Origin: Mycobacterium sp. ITM-2016-00318
Lineage (GTDB): Bacteria; Actinomycetota; Actinomycetes; Mycobacteriales; Mycobacteriaceae
DNA length: 64,000 nucleotides
Direction: 5' to 3'
Assembly: GCF_002968285.2 (NCBI RefSeq)
Contig: NZ_CP134400.1
Coordinates: 558,001 to 622,000, forward strand
Shown: positions 47,065-56,904 of the stretch, in pieces
How positions within the stretch are numbered: the stretch's first letter is position 1
Layout of the letters: each line of letters starts with the position of its first letter
Position numbers and translations under genes: made by a program
Notes under the pieces: generated by a model
What the model was told of the DNA's origin: nothing
Seen by the model: only the letters and a program-made list of their open reading frames with translations
Databases searched by the model: none

Positions 47065-47952
47065 TCACCTGTCGTGACGTCGCGAGGCGATGGCGGCAAG
47101 TGCGCCGCCCGCCGCGCCGAGCGCCAGCGCAGAGGGCACCCCGATTCGTGCGGCCTTGCGCGCGGTCCGGTAGTCGCGGATCTCCCAGCCGCGTTCGCGA
47201 GCCAGGTCACGCAGGTCGGCATCAGGGTTGATGGCCACCGCCGTGCCGACCAGAGACAACATCGGCACGTCGTTGAAGCTGTCCGAGTAGGCGGTACAAC
47301 GGCGCAGGTTGAGGCCCTCGCGGATGGCCAGTGATCGCACCGCATGCGCCTTTCCGCTGCCGTGCAGGATGTCGCCGACCAGGCGGCCGGTGAAGATGCC
47401 GTCGACCGACTCGGCGACGGTCCCGAGCGCGCCGGTCAGCCCCAGCCGGCGGGCGATCGTGTCCGCCAATTCATACGGGGTCGCGGTGACCAGCCAGACC
47501 TGCTGGCCCGCGTCAAGGTGCATCTGCGCCAGCGCGCGCGTGCCGGGCCAGATCTTGTCCGCGATGATCTCGTCGAAGATCTCCTCACCGACGGCGACGA
47601 GTTCCGCAGTCGACCGTCCCTCGATGAACGCCATCGCCTTGCGCCTGCCTGCGGCGACGTCGTCGCTGTTCTCCCGGCCGGTGAGCTGGAACTTGGCCTG
47701 TGCGTAGGCGAATCGGGCCAAATCGCCGTAGGTGAAGTACTTGCGCGCCGCCAGTCCGCGCGCGAAGTGAACCAGCGACGACCCCTGCACGAGCGTGTTG
47801 TCGACGTCGAAGAACGCAGCAGCGGTCAGGTCCGGCGGCGGCGCCGCGGGGGCGGCGTCGTCCCCCTCGACGAGGTGCGCGACAGCGGTCTGCGCACTCG
47901 CGTCGCCTGCCAACGCCTGAACGGCGGCTTCCTCACCATCGCGAACGGGCAC
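47065..47952 (-). CDS. serB1: HAD-IB family phosphatase (SerB1)
   Basis: A 295-residue HAD hydrolase: the nucleophile motif [13 protein letters not shown] (about 47-59), motif II VTATP, and motif [15 protein letters not shown]-terminal hydrophobic helix ([20 protein letters not shown]) may anchor it to the membrane. It is annotated as a possible phosphoserine phosphatase (Rv0505c) but could act on other phosphoesters. GTG start at 47952; a shorter start closer to the HAD domain is possible. The mmpS2-mmpL2 genes next to it in M. tuberculosis are missing. Confidence 0.88.
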   Translation of the reverse strand: MPVRDGEEAAVQALAGDASAQTAVAHLVEGDDAAPAAPPPDLTAAAFFDVDNTLVQGSSLVHFARGLAARKYFTYGDLARFAYAQAKFQLTGRENSDDVAAGRRKAMAFIEGRSTAELVAVGEEIFDEIIADKIWPGTRALAQMHLDAGQQVWLVTATPYELADTIARRLGLTGALGTVAESVDGIFTGRLVGDILHGSGKAHAVRSLAIREGLNLRRCTAYSDSFNDVPMLSLVGTAVAINPDADLRDLARERGWEIRDYRTARKAARIGVPSALALGAAGGALAAIASRRHDR

Positions 47953-47993
47953 CTCTCAACCCTAGGACACCGGTTTTACCGATACTGGTACCC

Positions 47994-48263
47994 GTGAACC
48001 GAGCACAGGTGGTGTTGCTGACCAGAGCGGGCTGCTCGCTGTGCGAGCGGACCGCCGCGCGGCTGTCCGAGCTGGCGGGCGAACTCGATTTCGACTTCAG
48101 CAGCACCGACGTGGACGCCGCCGCGGCCGCGGGCGACTCGTCGCTGCGCGCAGAGTACGGCGACCGGCTGCCGGTGGTGCTCCTCGACGACAGGGAGCAC
48201 AGCTATTGGGAGCTCGACGAGCCCAGGTTGAGGGCAGATATCGGGCGGCGGAACGAGGGTTAG
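47994..48263 (+). CDS. Glutaredoxin-like (DUF836) protein (Rv0508)
   Basis: An 89-residue thioredoxin-fold protein with a CSLC redox motif near residues 14-17 and a cis-Pro-like LPVVLLDD. It is the Rv0508 type found upstream of hemA. It may be a small disulfide reductase in the cytosol. GTG start at 47994; it diverges from serB1 with 41 bases between. Confidence 0.88.
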   Translation: MNRAQVVLLTRAGCSLCERTAARLSELAGELDFDFSSTDVDAAAAAGDSSLRAEYGDRLPVVLLDDREHSYWELDEPRLRADIGRRNEG

Positions 48264-48327
48264 ACGCGTCACGAATTTGGAGACCCAACCGACTAGCGAT
48301 TAACCTGGTCAACGTGGTGACGAGGCC

Positions 48328-49695
48328 ATGAGCGTGCTGCTATTCGGGGTGTCGCACCGCAGCGCGCCGGTGTCCGTCCTGGAGCAGTTGAGCACCGACG
48401 AGTCCGATCAGGCCAAGATCGTCGACCAGGTGCTGCAGTCCTCACTGGTCACCGAGGCCATGGTCCTATCCACCTGCAACCGGGTGGAGATCTACGCGGT
48501 TGTCGACGCCTTCCACGGCGGTCTCTCGGTTATCGGTCAAGTGCTCTCCGAGCATTCCGGCATGGGCCTCGGCGACCTCACCAAGTACGCCTACGTCCGC
48601 TACGCCGAGGCGGCCGTCGAGCATCTGTTCTCCGTTGCCAGCGGGCTGGATTCGGCAGTTGTCGGCGAACAGCAGGTGCTCGGCCAGGTGCGCCGCGCCT
48701 ACGCCTCCGCCGAGGCCAACCACACCGTTGGACGCACGCTGCACGAGCTGGCTCAGCGGGCGTTGTCGGTCGGCAAGCGGGTGCACACCGAGACCGGCAT
48801 CGACTCGGCGGGCGCCTCGGTGGTGTCCGTGGCGCTCGACATGGCCGACACCAAGCTGGGCGGGCTGGCCGGACGCAGCGCCGTCGTCGTCGGCGCAGGC
48901 GCGATGGGCGCCATGGCCACCAAGCACCTCGTGCGGGCCGGTGTCGAACGGGTGCACATCGTGAACCGCACGCTGCCGCGCGCCAAGAAGCTCGCCGAGA
49001 AGGTCCGCGAACTCGGCGTGGCCGCCGACGCGTTCCCCTTCGACCACCTCACGCCCGTGCTCACCGACGCCGACGTGGTCGTCAGCTGCACCGGTGCCGT
49101 ACGGCCGGTGGTTTCCCTGGCCGACGTGCACCGCGGTCTGGCCCACGGCCAGGAGCCGAAACAGCTCGTCGTGTGCGATCTCGGCATGCCGCGCAACGTC
49201 GATCCGGCCGTGGCGGGCCTGCCCGGCGTTTTCGTCGTCGACATGGACCGCATCCAGCGCGACCCGGCGGCCCGCGCGGCGTCCTCGGACACCGAGGCGG
49301 CCCGCACGATCGTCGCCGCGGAAGTGGCCACCTATCTCGCCGGACAGCGGATGGCCGAGGTGACACCCACCGTGACCGCGCTGCGCCAGCGGGCCGCCGA
49401 TGTGGTCGAGGCGGAGTTGTTGCGACTGGACAACCGGCTGCCGAGCCTGGAGGCGACCCAGCGCGACGAGGTGGCCCGCACTGTGCGCCGCGTGGTCGAC
49501 AAGCTGCTGCATGCGCCCACGGTGCGCGTCAAACAGCTGGCCAGCTCACCGGGCGGCGACAGTTACGCCGAGGCGCTGCGAGAACTGTTCGAACTCGACC
49601 CACAGGCCGTCGAAGCGGTCGCGGCGTCCGAGTTGCCCATCGTGGCAGGCGACGAATTTCCCTTTGTCACAACCGATCTCGAAAAACCTGAGTAA
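48328..49695 (+). CDS. hemA: Glutamyl-tRNA reductase
   Basis: A 455-residue enzyme: the catalytic Cys lies in [13 protein letters not shown] (about 46-58), with the NADPH-binding [12 protein letters not shown] near 189. It reduces glutamyl-tRNA to glutamate-1-semialdehyde, the first committed step of tetrapyrrole synthesis, which HemL (59.4 kb) then converts to 5-aminolevulinate. It heads the hemA-hemC-hemD-hemB run (Rv0509-Rv0512). Confidence 0.97.
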   Translation: MSVLLFGVSHRSAPVSVLEQLSTDESDQAKIVDQVLQSSLVTEAMVLSTCNRVEIYAVVDAFHGGLSVIGQVLSEHSGMGLGDLTKYAYVRYAEAAVEHLFSVASGLDSAVVGEQQVLGQVRRAYASAEANHTVGRTLHELAQRALSVGKRVHTETGIDSAGASVVSVALDMADTKLGGLAGRSAVVVGAGAMGAMATKHLVRAGVERVHIVNRTLPRAKKLAEKVRELGVAADAFPFDHLTPVLTDADVVVSCTGAVRPVVSLADVHRGLAHGQEPKQLVVCDLGMPRNVDPAVAGLPGVFVVDMDRIQRDPAARAASSDTEAARTIVAAEVATYLAGQRMAEVTPTVTALRQRAADVVEAELLRLDNRLPSLEATQRDEVARTVRRVVDKLLHAPTVRVKQLASSPGGDSYAEALRELFELDPQAVEAVAASELPIVAGDEFPFVTTDLEKPE

Positions 49696-49698
49696 CAC

Positions 49699-50655
49699 TT
49701 GGCAGATCTCATCCGGATAGGCACTCGGGGCAGCCTCTTGGCGACGACCCAGGCGAATCTCATCAAAGACGCCCTTGTTGCCAGAGGCCATGCCGCCGAA
49801 TTGGTCATCATCGCCACCGAAGGCGACAAATCCAGCGAACCGATCCCCTCGATCGGCGTCGGCGTCTTCACCGCGGCGCTGCGCGAAGCCGTTCACGACG
49901 GTCGGGTCGATATGGCCGTCCACTCCTACAAGGACCTGCCGACCGCCGAGGACCCTCGGTTCACGATCGCCGCGATACCTCCGCGGGAGGACGCCCGCGA
50001 CGCCCTGGTGGCCCGCGACGGCATGGTGCTGGGGGAATTGCCGGTCGGCTCGGTGATCGGCACCTCGAGCCCGCGACGGACCGCGCAGCTTAGAGCATTG
50101 GGTCTCGGTTTGGAAATCCGCCCCCTACGAGGCAACCTTGACACCAGGTTGAACAGGGTAGGAAACGGTGATCTCGACGGCGTCGTCGTCGCCCGGGCGG
50201 GACTGGCCCGCATCGGGCGTTTGGACGATGTCACCGAGGCTCTGGAGCCGGTGCAGATGTTGCCAGCGCCGGCCCAAGGTGCGCTTGCGGTGGAGTGCCG
50301 CGCCAGCGATACCGAGCTCGCCGCGCTGCTGGCGGAGTTGGACGACGCCGACACGCGCGCCGCAGTCACCGCTGAACGGGTCCTGCTCGCCGAACTGGAG
50401 GCGGGTTGTTCCGCACCGGTGGGGGCGATCGCGGAAGTGGTCGAGTCCATCGATGAGGACGGCCGCGTCTTCGAAGAGCTGTCGTTGCGCGGTTGCGTGG
50501 CGACGCTGGACGGATCCGACGTGATCCGTGCGTCCGGGATCGGGACTCCGGAGCGGGCACGAGAGCTTGGCCTCTCGGTCGCCGCGGAGTTGTTCGAACT
50601 GGGTGCACGCGATCTCCTGGCGGATTCCGGGAGAGGCATGGGAGAAGGAACATGA
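49699..50655 (+). CDS. hemC: Hydroxymethylbilane synthase
   Basis: A 318-residue porphobilinogen deaminase. Visible are [14 protein letters not shown], the catalytic Asp in HSYKDLPT, the arginine-rich SSPRRTAQL / [11 protein letters not shown], and the dipyrromethane-attached Cys in [10 protein letters not shown] (about residue 235). TTG start at 49699, three bases after the hemA stop. It overlaps hemD by four bases. Confidence 0.97.
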   Translation: MADLIRIGTRGSLLATTQANLIKDALVARGHAAELVIIATEGDKSSEPIPSIGVGVFTAALREAVHDGRVDMAVHSYKDLPTAEDPRFTIAAIPPREDARDALVARDGMVLGELPVGSVIGTSSPRRTAQLRALGLGLEIRPLRGNLDTRLNRVGNGDLDGVVVARAGLARIGRLDDVTEALEPVQMLPAPAQGALAVECRASDTELAALLAELDDADTRAAVTAERVLLAELEAGCSAPVGAIAEVVESIDEDGRVFEELSLRGCVATLDGSDVIRASGIGTPERARELGLSVAAELFELGARDLLADSGRGMGEGT

Positions 50656-52295
50656 CGACCCGAGGGCGTAAGCAGAAGCCCGGCCGCATCACATTTGTCG
50701 GCTCTGGACCCGGCGACCCCGGCCTGCTGACCATGCGGGCGCGGACCGTGCTCGCCAACGCCGCGCTGATCTTCACCGACCCCGACGTGGGAGAAGCGGT
50801 GCTGGCCGTGTGTGGGTCCGAGCTGCCCCCGCCGTCGGGCCCCGAGCCGGCAGAGGCCGCGACGGACGCAGACGGCGACGCGCAGACGATGACCACGATT
50901 GCGGGCGGCCCCGACATCCGGCCAGCGCTCGGCGATCCGAGCGAGGTGGCCAAGACGCTGGCCACCGAGTCCCGCACCGGGGTCGACGTGGTTCGGCTGG
51001 TCGCGGGTGACCCGATGTCGGTGGATTCGGTGATCACGGAGGTGAACGCGTTGACGCGGTCGCACCTGCCGTTCGAGATCGTGCCGGGCCTGCCCGCCAC
51101 CACGGCGGTACCCACCTACGCGGGCCTTCCGCTGGGTTCGTCGCACACCGAGGCCGACGTTCGCGGCGACGTGGACTGGGCGGCGCTGGCCGCCGCGCCA
51201 GGCCCGCTGATCCTGCAGGCGACCGCGTCGCATCTGGCGGACGCGGCTGCCACGCTGATCGAGTACGGCTTGGCCGACACCACACCGTGTGTCGTGACCG
51301 CGCAGGGCACCACGTGCCAGCAGCGCTCGGTGGAGACCACGCTCGGCGGACTCAACGACAAGACGGCGATCGGCGCGAACGAGGCCGCGGGCCCGCTGAC
51401 CGGGCCGCTGGTCGTCACGATCGGCAGGACGGTCGCCAACCGCGCCAGGCTGAACTGGTGGGAGAGCCGCGCGCTGTACGGCTGGACCGTGCTGGTGCCG
51501 CGCACCAAGGACCAGGCAGGCGAGATGAGCGAAAAGCTGGTGTCGCACGGCGCATCGCCGATCGAGGTGCCGACCATCGCGGTGGAGCCGCCGCGCAGCC
51601 CCGCGCAGATGGAACGCGCCGTCAAGGGCCTCGTCGACGGTCGCTACCAGTGGGTGGTGTTCACCTCCACCAACGCGGTGCGCGCGGTGTGGGACAAGTT
51701 CAACGAGTTCGGTCTCGATGCCCGAGCATTCTCCGGGGTGAAGATCGCCTGCGTCGGACAGTCCACCGCCGAACGGGTGCGCGCCTTCGGTATCGAGCCG
51801 GAACTGGTGCCGTCGGGTGAGCAGTCCTCGCTGGGGCTGCTCGACGAATTCCCGCCCTACGACGACGTTTTCGATCCGGTGAACAGGGTGCTTCTGCCGC
51901 GCGCCGACATCGCCACCGAGACGCTGGCAGAGGGTCTGCGTGACCGCGGCTGGGAGATCGAGGACGTCACCGCCTACCGCACGGTTCGTGCGGCACCGCC
52001 ACCGGCGCATACCCGCGAGATGATCAAGACGGGTGGATTCGACGCGGTGTGCTTCACGTCGAGTTCGACGGTGCGCAACCTGGTCGGCATCGCAGGCAAG
52101 CCGCATGCCCGCACCATCGTGGCGTGCATCGGCCCCAAAACAGCGGAAACGGCAGCCGAATTCGGGCTGCGGGTCGATGTGCAGCCGGAGGTCTCAGCAG
52201 TCGGACCGTTGGTCGAGGCGCTGGCCGAGCATGCCGCAAGGCTGCGGGCCGAGGGTGCGCTGCCGCCGCCGCGTAAGAAGAGTCGCCGCCGCTAG
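50652..52295 (+). CDS. hemD: HemD: uroporphyrinogen-III synthase with N-terminal SUMT-like domain
   Basis: A 547-residue fusion: residues 1-~255 resemble uroporphyrinogen-III methyltransferase ([16 protein letters not shown] at 15-30; YAGLPLGSS), and residues ~270-530 are uroporphyrinogen-III synthase. In the methyltransferase half the usual GDPFxxGRGGEE loop is replaced by [17 protein letters not shown] and an acidic insertion follows the first motif, so methylation activity is doubtful. The synthase half should close the tetrapyrrole ring. ATGA overlap with hemC. Confidence 0.93.
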   Translation: MTTRGRKQKPGRITFVGSGPGDPGLLTMRARTVLANAALIFTDPDVGEAVLAVCGSELPPPSGPEPAEAATDADGDAQTMTTIAGGPDIRPALGDPSEVAKTLATESRTGVDVVRLVAGDPMSVDSVITEVNALTRSHLPFEIVPGLPATTAVPTYAGLPLGSSHTEADVRGDVDWAALAAAPGPLILQATASHLADAAATLIEYGLADTTPCVVTAQGTTCQQRSVETTLGGLNDKTAIGANEAAGPLTGPLVVTIGRTVANRARLNWWESRALYGWTVLVPRTKDQAGEMSEKLVSHGASPIEVPTIAVEPPRSPAQMERAVKGLVDGRYQWVVFTSTNAVRAVWDKFNEFGLDARAFSGVKIACVGQSTAERVRAFGIEPELVPSGEQSSLGLLDEFPPYDDVFDPVNRVLLPRADIATETLAEGLRDRGWEIEDVTAYRTVRAAPPPAHTREMIKTGGFDAVCFTSSSTVRNLVGIAGKPHARTIVACIGPKTAETAAEFGLRVDVQPEVSAVGPLVEALAEHAARLRAEGALPPPRKKSRRR

Positions 52296-52322
52296 CGCCT
52301 CGGTGGGAGGAGGTGTCCTAGC

Positions 52323-53303
52323 GTGACTTTTCCACGTCACCGTCCGCGTCGGCTCCGGTCGACACCGGCACTTCGTCGGCTGGTAGCGCAGACGTCGCTT
52401 GAGCCAAGGCATTTGGTGCTGCCGATGTTCGTCGCCGACGGTATCGACGAGCCGAAGCCGATCGGATCGATGCCTGGGGTGGTGCAGCACACCCGCGATT
52501 CGCTGCGCAAGGCCGCTGCCGAGGCGGTGAACGCCGGAGTGGGCGGGCTGATGCTGTTCGGCGTTCCTCGCGCGCAGGACAAGGACCCCACCGGGTCGGC
52601 GGGGGTGGCCGAGGACGGCATTCTCAACGTCGCGCTGCGCGATCTCGCCAAAGACCTCGGCGACGCGACCGTGCTGATGGCCGACACCTGTCTCGACGAG
52701 TTCACCGACCACGGGCACTGTGGGGTGGTGGACGCCTCTGGACGCGTCGACAACGACCTCACCAACACCCGCTATGTGGAACTGGCTGTCGCACAGGCCG
52801 ATTCCGGTGCACATGTCGTCGGCCCGAGCGGAATGATGGACGGGCAGGTCGCGGCGATCCGCGACGGGCTGGACGCCGCGGGCCACACCGATGTGGTGAT
52901 CCTCGCCTACGCCGCGAAGTTCGCCTCGGCGTTCTACGGCCCGTTTCGTGAGGCGGTGTCGTCGAGCCTGAGCGGGGATCGCCGCACGTATCAGCAGGAT
53001 CCGGCCAATGCCCGCGAGGCGGTGCGCGAGATCGAGCTCGACATCGCCGAGGGCGCCGACATCATCATGGTCAAGCCCGCGATGTCCTATCTCGATGTGG
53101 TGGCTGCGGCGGCCGAGGTCTCGCCGGTGCCGGTGGCCGCCTATCAGATCTCCGGTGAGTACTCGATGATCAGCGCTGCTGCCGCCAACGGCTGGATCGA
53201 CGGCCGGGCTGCCGCGCTGGAGTCGTTGATCGGCATCCGCCGCGCGGGCGCCGACATCGTGTTGACCTACTGGGCGGCCGACGCGGCCGATTGGCTGGCG
53301 TGA
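52323..53303 (+). CDS. hemB: Porphobilinogen synthase (5-aminolevulinate dehydratase)
   Basis: A 326-residue enzyme. The Schiff-base lysines occur in YAAKFASAFYGPFREA and IIMVKPAMSYLD. The region DTCLDEFTDHGHCG has cysteine ligands of the zinc type, though with an altered spacing. It condenses two 5-aminolevulinate molecules to porphobilinogen. GTG start at 52323. It ends the hemACDB group. Confidence 0.96.
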   Translation: MTFPRHRPRRLRSTPALRRLVAQTSLEPRHLVLPMFVADGIDEPKPIGSMPGVVQHTRDSLRKAAAEAVNAGVGGLMLFGVPRAQDKDPTGSAGVAEDGILNVALRDLAKDLGDATVLMADTCLDEFTDHGHCGVVDASGRVDNDLTNTRYVELAVAQADSGAHVVGPSGMMDGQVAAIRDGLDAAGHTDVVILAYAAKFASAFYGPFREAVSSSLSGDRRTYQQDPANAREAVREIELDIAEGADIIMVKPAMSYLDVVAAAAEVSPVPVAAYQISGEYSMISAAAANGWIDGRAAALESLIGIRRAGADIVLTYWAADAADWLA

Positions 53304-53313
53304 GCGAAACGGC

Positions 53314-53721
53314 GTGAGCGACGAGGCGGGGCGCCCGACCGACGTCGACACCGGCTTCTGGCTCTGGCTGGTGGCGGTGCCGTTCATGGTCACCGGGTAT
53401 CTGGTCGACGTCGTGAGCACGAAGGATCCACATCCGCCCGCTATCGTCATCGTCTTTTCGTGTCTGTTCGTGTTGGTTCTGGCGGCGGTCGTGGTCACGT
53501 TTCTCTTCCTGATGCGGCAGGGCTACCGGTGGGCCCGCACCCTGCTCACCGGCGGTGGGGTGGCGTCGGTGGTGTACGCCGGGTCCAGCCTGTTCTCCGT
53601 CGATCGTCCGACCACACCCGCGTTGGTGTACGCCGTCAGCGCCATCGTCGGCTCGGTGCTGATCGCCGGGGGAGTGTTCCTGCTGCACCGCAAGGACGCC
53701 CACGCCTTCTTCGTTCGTTAG
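53314..53721 (+). CDS. Membrane protein (Rv0513-like)
   Basis: A 135-residue protein with four membrane segments (about 13-30, 43-65, 75-95, 100-122), starting at the GTG ten bases after hemB, so cotranscribed with it. It matches Rv0513 by position. Function is unknown. Confidence 0.78.
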   Translation: MSDEAGRPTDVDTGFWLWLVAVPFMVTGYLVDVVSTKDPHPPAIVIVFSCLFVLVLAAVVVTFLFLMRQGYRWARTLLTGGGVASVVYAGSSLFSVDRPTTPALVYAVSAIVGSVLIAGGVFLLHRKDAHAFFVR

Positions 53722-53732
53722 GCTTGCCGACC

Positions 53733-54119
53733 ATGTCAGCACCCGTGCCCGCGCGGCCGCGCATCGTCGAAGCGGTGTTCTGGCTGTGGCTGTTGGCGGC
53801 GATATCTCTGGTGGTCCTCGGCATGCTGATGGCGCTCACGCGAGGCAACCTGCCGCCCGTCTTCCGTGGCGCTGGTGTTCTGTTCGCGCTCGCGGGCTTG
53901 GCGCTGGGCTTTCTCGCGGGCCGGACTAGGACGGGCCATGCGGGGCTGCGACGGGCCGGGGTCGGGCTGGCGCTGGCCTTGGTGGTGCTACTGGCGCTCT
54001 TCACGCTCATGACGGGCGGGGCGCTGTGGTTGATACCGATGATCCTGACGATGGTGGGCGCGGTGCTGATCGTGCGGCCATCGGCGCAGCAGTTCTTCCA
54101 TCCCGAGGAGGCGCGGTGA
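53733..54119 (+). CDS. Small membrane protein
   Basis: A 128-residue protein with four predicted membrane helices (about 12-32, 42-60, 70-90, 93-112). The ATG at 53733 is 11 bases after the previous stop; the upstream frame is a shadow. It is coupled to the next gene by a GTGA overlap. It may be a diverged duplicate of the 53314 gene; both have an early FWLWL motif. Function is unknown. Confidence 0.72.
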   Translation: MSAPVPARPRIVEAVFWLWLLAAISLVVLGMLMALTRGNLPPVFRGAGVLFALAGLALGFLAGRTRTGHAGLRRAGVGLALALVVLLALFTLMTGGALWLIPMILTMVGAVLIVRPSAQQFFHPEEAR

Positions 54120-54607
54120 CGCAGGGGAGGGAGCCGGCCAACGTCCTGTTCTATGAACAGGGCGCCAGCTGGTGGTGGGTAGCGGCGGGTCCCGCGGCTG
54201 CCATTGCGATGCTGCTGATCCAGATGTCGGTCGGGTTGGGGTTCCAATGGCTGGTGCCGACGGTGTTCTTCGTGCTGGTGTCGGGCTTCGTCGCCATCCA
54301 GGTCAAGGCGGCCAGGATCCACACGTCGGTGGAGCTGACGCCCACCACGCTGCGCCAGGGCGCCGAGCGCATCCACATCGACGACATCGTGCGGGTCTAT
54401 CCCGCTCCTGAGGGCAACGAGGAACACAAGTGGATGTCGGCGCGGGCGCTCGGCGAGCTCACCGGGGTGCCGAAGGGCCGGACGGGTATCGGCGTGCGGC
54501 TGAGCAACGACCGCACCGCGCAGGCGTGGGCCCGAAAGCATCAGCAGCTGCGGGCACAGCTGGTGCATCTGGTCGACGAGCGGATTCCGCCGGAGCCGAA
54601 GTCATGA
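54116..54607 (+). CDS. Membrane protein, DUF3093-like
   Basis: A 163-residue protein with two membrane segments (about 19-38, 42-60) followed by a soluble domain rich in beta strand (TTLRQGAERIHIDDIVRVYP) and a basic helical end. The layout resembles DUF3093 proteins, but I am not certain. The GTG overlaps the previous stop and the TGA overlaps the next start. Confidence 0.68.
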   Translation: MTQGREPANVLFYEQGASWWWVAAGPAAAIAMLLIQMSVGLGFQWLVPTVFFVLVSGFVAIQVKAARIHTSVELTPTTLRQGAERIHIDDIVRVYPAPEGNEEHKWMSARALGELTGVPKGRTGIGVRLSNDRTAQAWARKHQQLRAQLVHLVDERIPPEPKS

Positions 54608-54921
54608 GGCCGGCCCTAGCGACGCGACAGAAGCGCCGGGTCACGGTCGAGCTGGTGCTGGCCGTCGTCGCGGCGGCAGCCGCGGTGTGGAGTTGGTTCG
54701 GTGCGCGCTCGATGGTCACGGTCGCTCCGATCCTGCCGGGTGAGCCGCAGACGACGTCGGTCGCGCTCAGCCCGCCGATGCTGGTGTTGATGCTGCTGCT
54801 TGCGACCGTTGCCGGTGTGCTCGCCGTCGATGGCGTCGCCCGCTTGCGTCGCCTGCGCGCTGCCTCCGACATCGCGAAATTGGGGGCACCTCCCGCTTGC
54901 GGGGGACATTCCTGGTCGTGA
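54604..54921 (+). CDS. Small two-TM protein with repeat-derived C-terminus
   Basis: A 105-residue protein with two membrane helices (about 15-34, 56-76). The ATG overlaps the previous stop, closing a run of four coupled small membrane genes after hemB. The last ~15 residues are encoded by a GGGGGCACCTCCCGC...GCGGGGG hairpin-type sequence common in mycobacterial intergenic DNA, so the natural C-terminus may have been replaced by an inserted repeat. Confidence 0.65.
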   Translation: MRPALATRQKRRVTVELVLAVVAAAAAVWSWFGARSMVTVAPILPGEPQTTSVALSPPMLVLMLLLATVAGVLAVDGVARLRRLRAASDIAKLGAPPACGGHSWS

Positions 54922-54991
54922 TCTCGGCGATTCCGCAGCCGCAGCTTCTCTCTCGCGGCCGGTGCCGGCTATGAGCCGCCTCACAGATCGT

Positions 54992-55017
54992 TGTTACAAA
55001 GTTCAGAATTTGTAACA
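54992..55017. promoter_or_regulatory. Palindromic operator upstream of the MpaB-like gene
   Basis: TGTTACAAA (54992-55000) and TTTGTAACA (55009-55017) are perfect 9-base arms around eight bases, ten bases before the ATG. TetR-family repressors bind such sites and a TetR gene follows in the same operon, so this is very likely its operator. Confidence 0.78.
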
Positions 55018-55026
55018 CTGTTCCGC

Positions 55027-55893
55027 ATGACCGAGTTGGCGCAGAACGCGCGACAGCTGGACGCACTGCCGCTTGGACCGCAGTCGCTGATCTGGCGCTA
55101 CTTCGGCGACAACCGGATGTACCTGATCGGGCCGCGGCCGGCCGTCCTGCAGAACATGCTCGCCGAACTGGGCCAGGGCGTGCTCGACCATTCGGTGTTT
55201 TTCGACGACACCGCCGCGAGGGTGAAGCGCTCCCTGCCGCCGATCTTCATGACCGTGTACGGCAGCGACGACGAGAATCCCGGCCAGCAGGTCCGCGACT
55301 TCCACACCGATATCAAGGGCGCGATGCCGGGCGGCGCGCGCTATCACGCGCTCGACCCGGAGACGTACTTCTGGGCGCACGCCACGTTCGTCGAGCAGGT
55401 GCTCTACTTCGCCGACACGTTCGTCAAGCGCCTGCGCCGCGAGGAGAAGGAGCAGATCTACCTGGAATCCAAGACCTGGTACCGCCGCTACGGGGTGAGC
55501 GATCGCGTGATGCCCGCTGACTACGACGAGTTCGAGCGGTACTGGAACCGGATGATCGACGAGATCGTCGTCGCGCACCCGACCGCGGAGTACGGCGTCG
55601 GCTACGTGACGAAGGGCTTTCCGTGCCCGAAGGGTGTACCCGCACCGCTGTGGCGGGTGATCTCCGCGGTGTTCAACCCGGTCGCCGCGTTCCTGACCAC
55701 TGGCGGTATGCCGCCGCCCACCCGTGTCCTGCTCGGCCTGCCATGGAGTGAACGCCAGGAGAAGCGCTACCAGCGCTTCGCGGCGATCTGGCGGTCGCGT
55801 CCGGTCAACTGGCTGTGGGATCATCTGCCGATGCGGCTGCGCTTCAACAAATTCGCCCAAGCCGGGTATGGCCACTGCAAACCAGCCTGCTGA
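55027..55893 (+). CDS. MpaB-like oxygenase (DUF2236 family)
   Basis: A 288-residue protein of the DUF2236 / latex-oxygenase-like MpaB family: [21 protein letters not shown] at the start, DFHTDIKG and an [10 protein letters not shown] segment that supplies heme- or metal-linked histidines in this family. Such proteins are predicted oxygenases; the substrate is unknown. It overlaps the TetR gene by 26 bases and is preceded by the palindromic operator. It is part of an accessory island absent from this place in M. tuberculosis. Confidence 0.82.
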   Translation: MTELAQNARQLDALPLGPQSLIWRYFGDNRMYLIGPRPAVLQNMLAELGQGVLDHSVFFDDTAARVKRSLPPIFMTVYGSDDENPGQQVRDFHTDIKGAMPGGARYHALDPETYFWAHATFVEQVLYFADTFVKRLRREEKEQIYLESKTWYRRYGVSDRVMPADYDEFERYWNRMIDEIVVAHPTAEYGVGYVTKGFPCPKGVPAPLWRVISAVFNPVAAFLTTGGMPPPTRVLLGLPWSERQEKRYQRFAAIWRSRPVNWLWDHLPMRLRFNKFAQAGYGHCKPAC

Positions 55894-56650
55894 CCCCAGC
55901 ACCGAAGCCATCCTCGACGCCGCCGTCGTCGAGTTCGAGCGGCATGGCCTGCGCAGGGTTGCGCTCGAAGACGTGGCTCGCCGCGCGGGTGTCAGCCGAA
56001 CGACCATCTACCGGCGGTTCTCCAACAAGGACGAGCTCGTCGCGGCCGTCATCGAACGCGAGAACGTGGCGCTGTTCGCCGACATCGCGACCGACCTGAA
56101 AAAGGCTGCGCCGCGGTCGAATTACTACGTCGAGGCGTTCACCCTGTCGATCCTGCGGTTCCGCAGGCACCGGGTGCTGAACCGGATGATGAGCGACGAA
56201 CCCGCCCTGGTCCTCGAGCTGGCGCGCACGCACTACGGCGCCGCTACCGAGCGGATGGCCGACGCATTGCGCGAGATCTTCCCCGCCGGGTTCGCCGACC
56301 GCATCGGCGAGCAGGCGGTCAACGAATTGGCCGACACGATCCTGCGCTACGCGGCGATGGCGCTGCTGCTGCCCGGTGCGCAGCCTCTGGACACCGCCGA
56401 CGACATCCGGGCGTTCGCGACCGACATTTCCTGCCCAGCCTCCCCACCGCCCTGCGGGCGGTGCCCGCGTGACCGCGCTTCGTACACGCGTCAGCGAGCA
56501 GACACAGAATCGTCCGCTCGCCAGATCAGCCTGCGCCGACTAGCCGAAGAAGATGCAGGTGGGATCGCGATCGATCTCGTCGAGAAGACGTCGCACTTGA
56601 CGCGTCGGCTCAACCAAGTCGTACACGTGGAATTTGGAGTCCCTGTCTGA
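55868..56650 (+). CDS. TetR family regulator with frameshifted C-terminus
   Basis: The N-terminal helix-turn-helix (about 30-60, [20 protein letters not shown]) and helical core are normal. After residue ~186 the frame reads [13 protein letters not shown], but one base earlier the other frame gives [15 protein letters not shown] and a stop at 56470-56472, the usual ending of such regulators. Loss of one C in a GACCGACCATTTCC-like run after 56425 explains it. The existing frame adds about 60 foreign residues and overlaps the convergent DUF3024 gene. It may be a true mutation or a sequencing error. It likely controls the MpaB gene. Confidence 0.75.
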   Translation: MATANQPADPSTEAILDAAVVEFERHGLRRVALEDVARRAGVSRTTIYRRFSNKDELVAAVIERENVALFADIATDLKKAAPRSNYYVEAFTLSILRFRRHRVLNRMMSDEPALVLELARTHYGAATERMADALREIFPAGFADRIGEQAVNELADTILRYAAMALLLPGAQPLDTADDIRAFATDISCPASPPPCGRCPRDRASYTRQRADTESSARQISLRRLAEEDAGGIAIDLVEKTSHLTRRLNQVVHVEFGVPV

Positions 56651-56884
56651 CCAGTAGAGCTGCCAGCCCTGCGATCGCGTGAAACGCAGGCGGGCGAACG
56701 GTACCTCGAACCAACTCGTGTCAGAGCTCGAGGGATCCATGGTTCGACACTCGAAGAAGGTGATCGCGTTTCGATGCACCTCGGCGCGATATTTCAGCTG
56801 GGCGGCTACATGTGGGGGCATATCCGCGTTGAGCGCTTCGACCCATCGATCCACTGCGGCTACGTCCTCGGCTTGTAGCGGCAT
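56540..56884 (-). CDS. DUF3024 family protein
   Basis: A 114-residue protein with the DUF3024 core: FFECRTMD near 44-51 and [21 protein letters not shown] near 60-80, with an HVYDLVEPT strand near the end. Function is unknown. ATG at 56884, divergent from the PPOX gene by 20 bases and convergent with the frameshifted TetR tail. Confidence 0.82.
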   Translation of the reverse strand: MPLQAEDVAAVDRWVEALNADMPPHVAAQLKYRAEVHRNAITFFECRTMDPSSSDTSWFEVPFARLRFTRSQGWQLYWSDRDSKFHVYDLVEPTRQVRRLLDEIDRDPTCIFFG

Positions 56885-56904
56885 GATGCCTAAGCTAGTC
56901 GGCG

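Noticed and set aside
49926-52106. 726-codon open frame on the minus strand opposite hemC-hemD
   Set aside because: It lies wholly opposite two well-identified heme genes and has the Arg/His-rich composition of GC-bias shadows.
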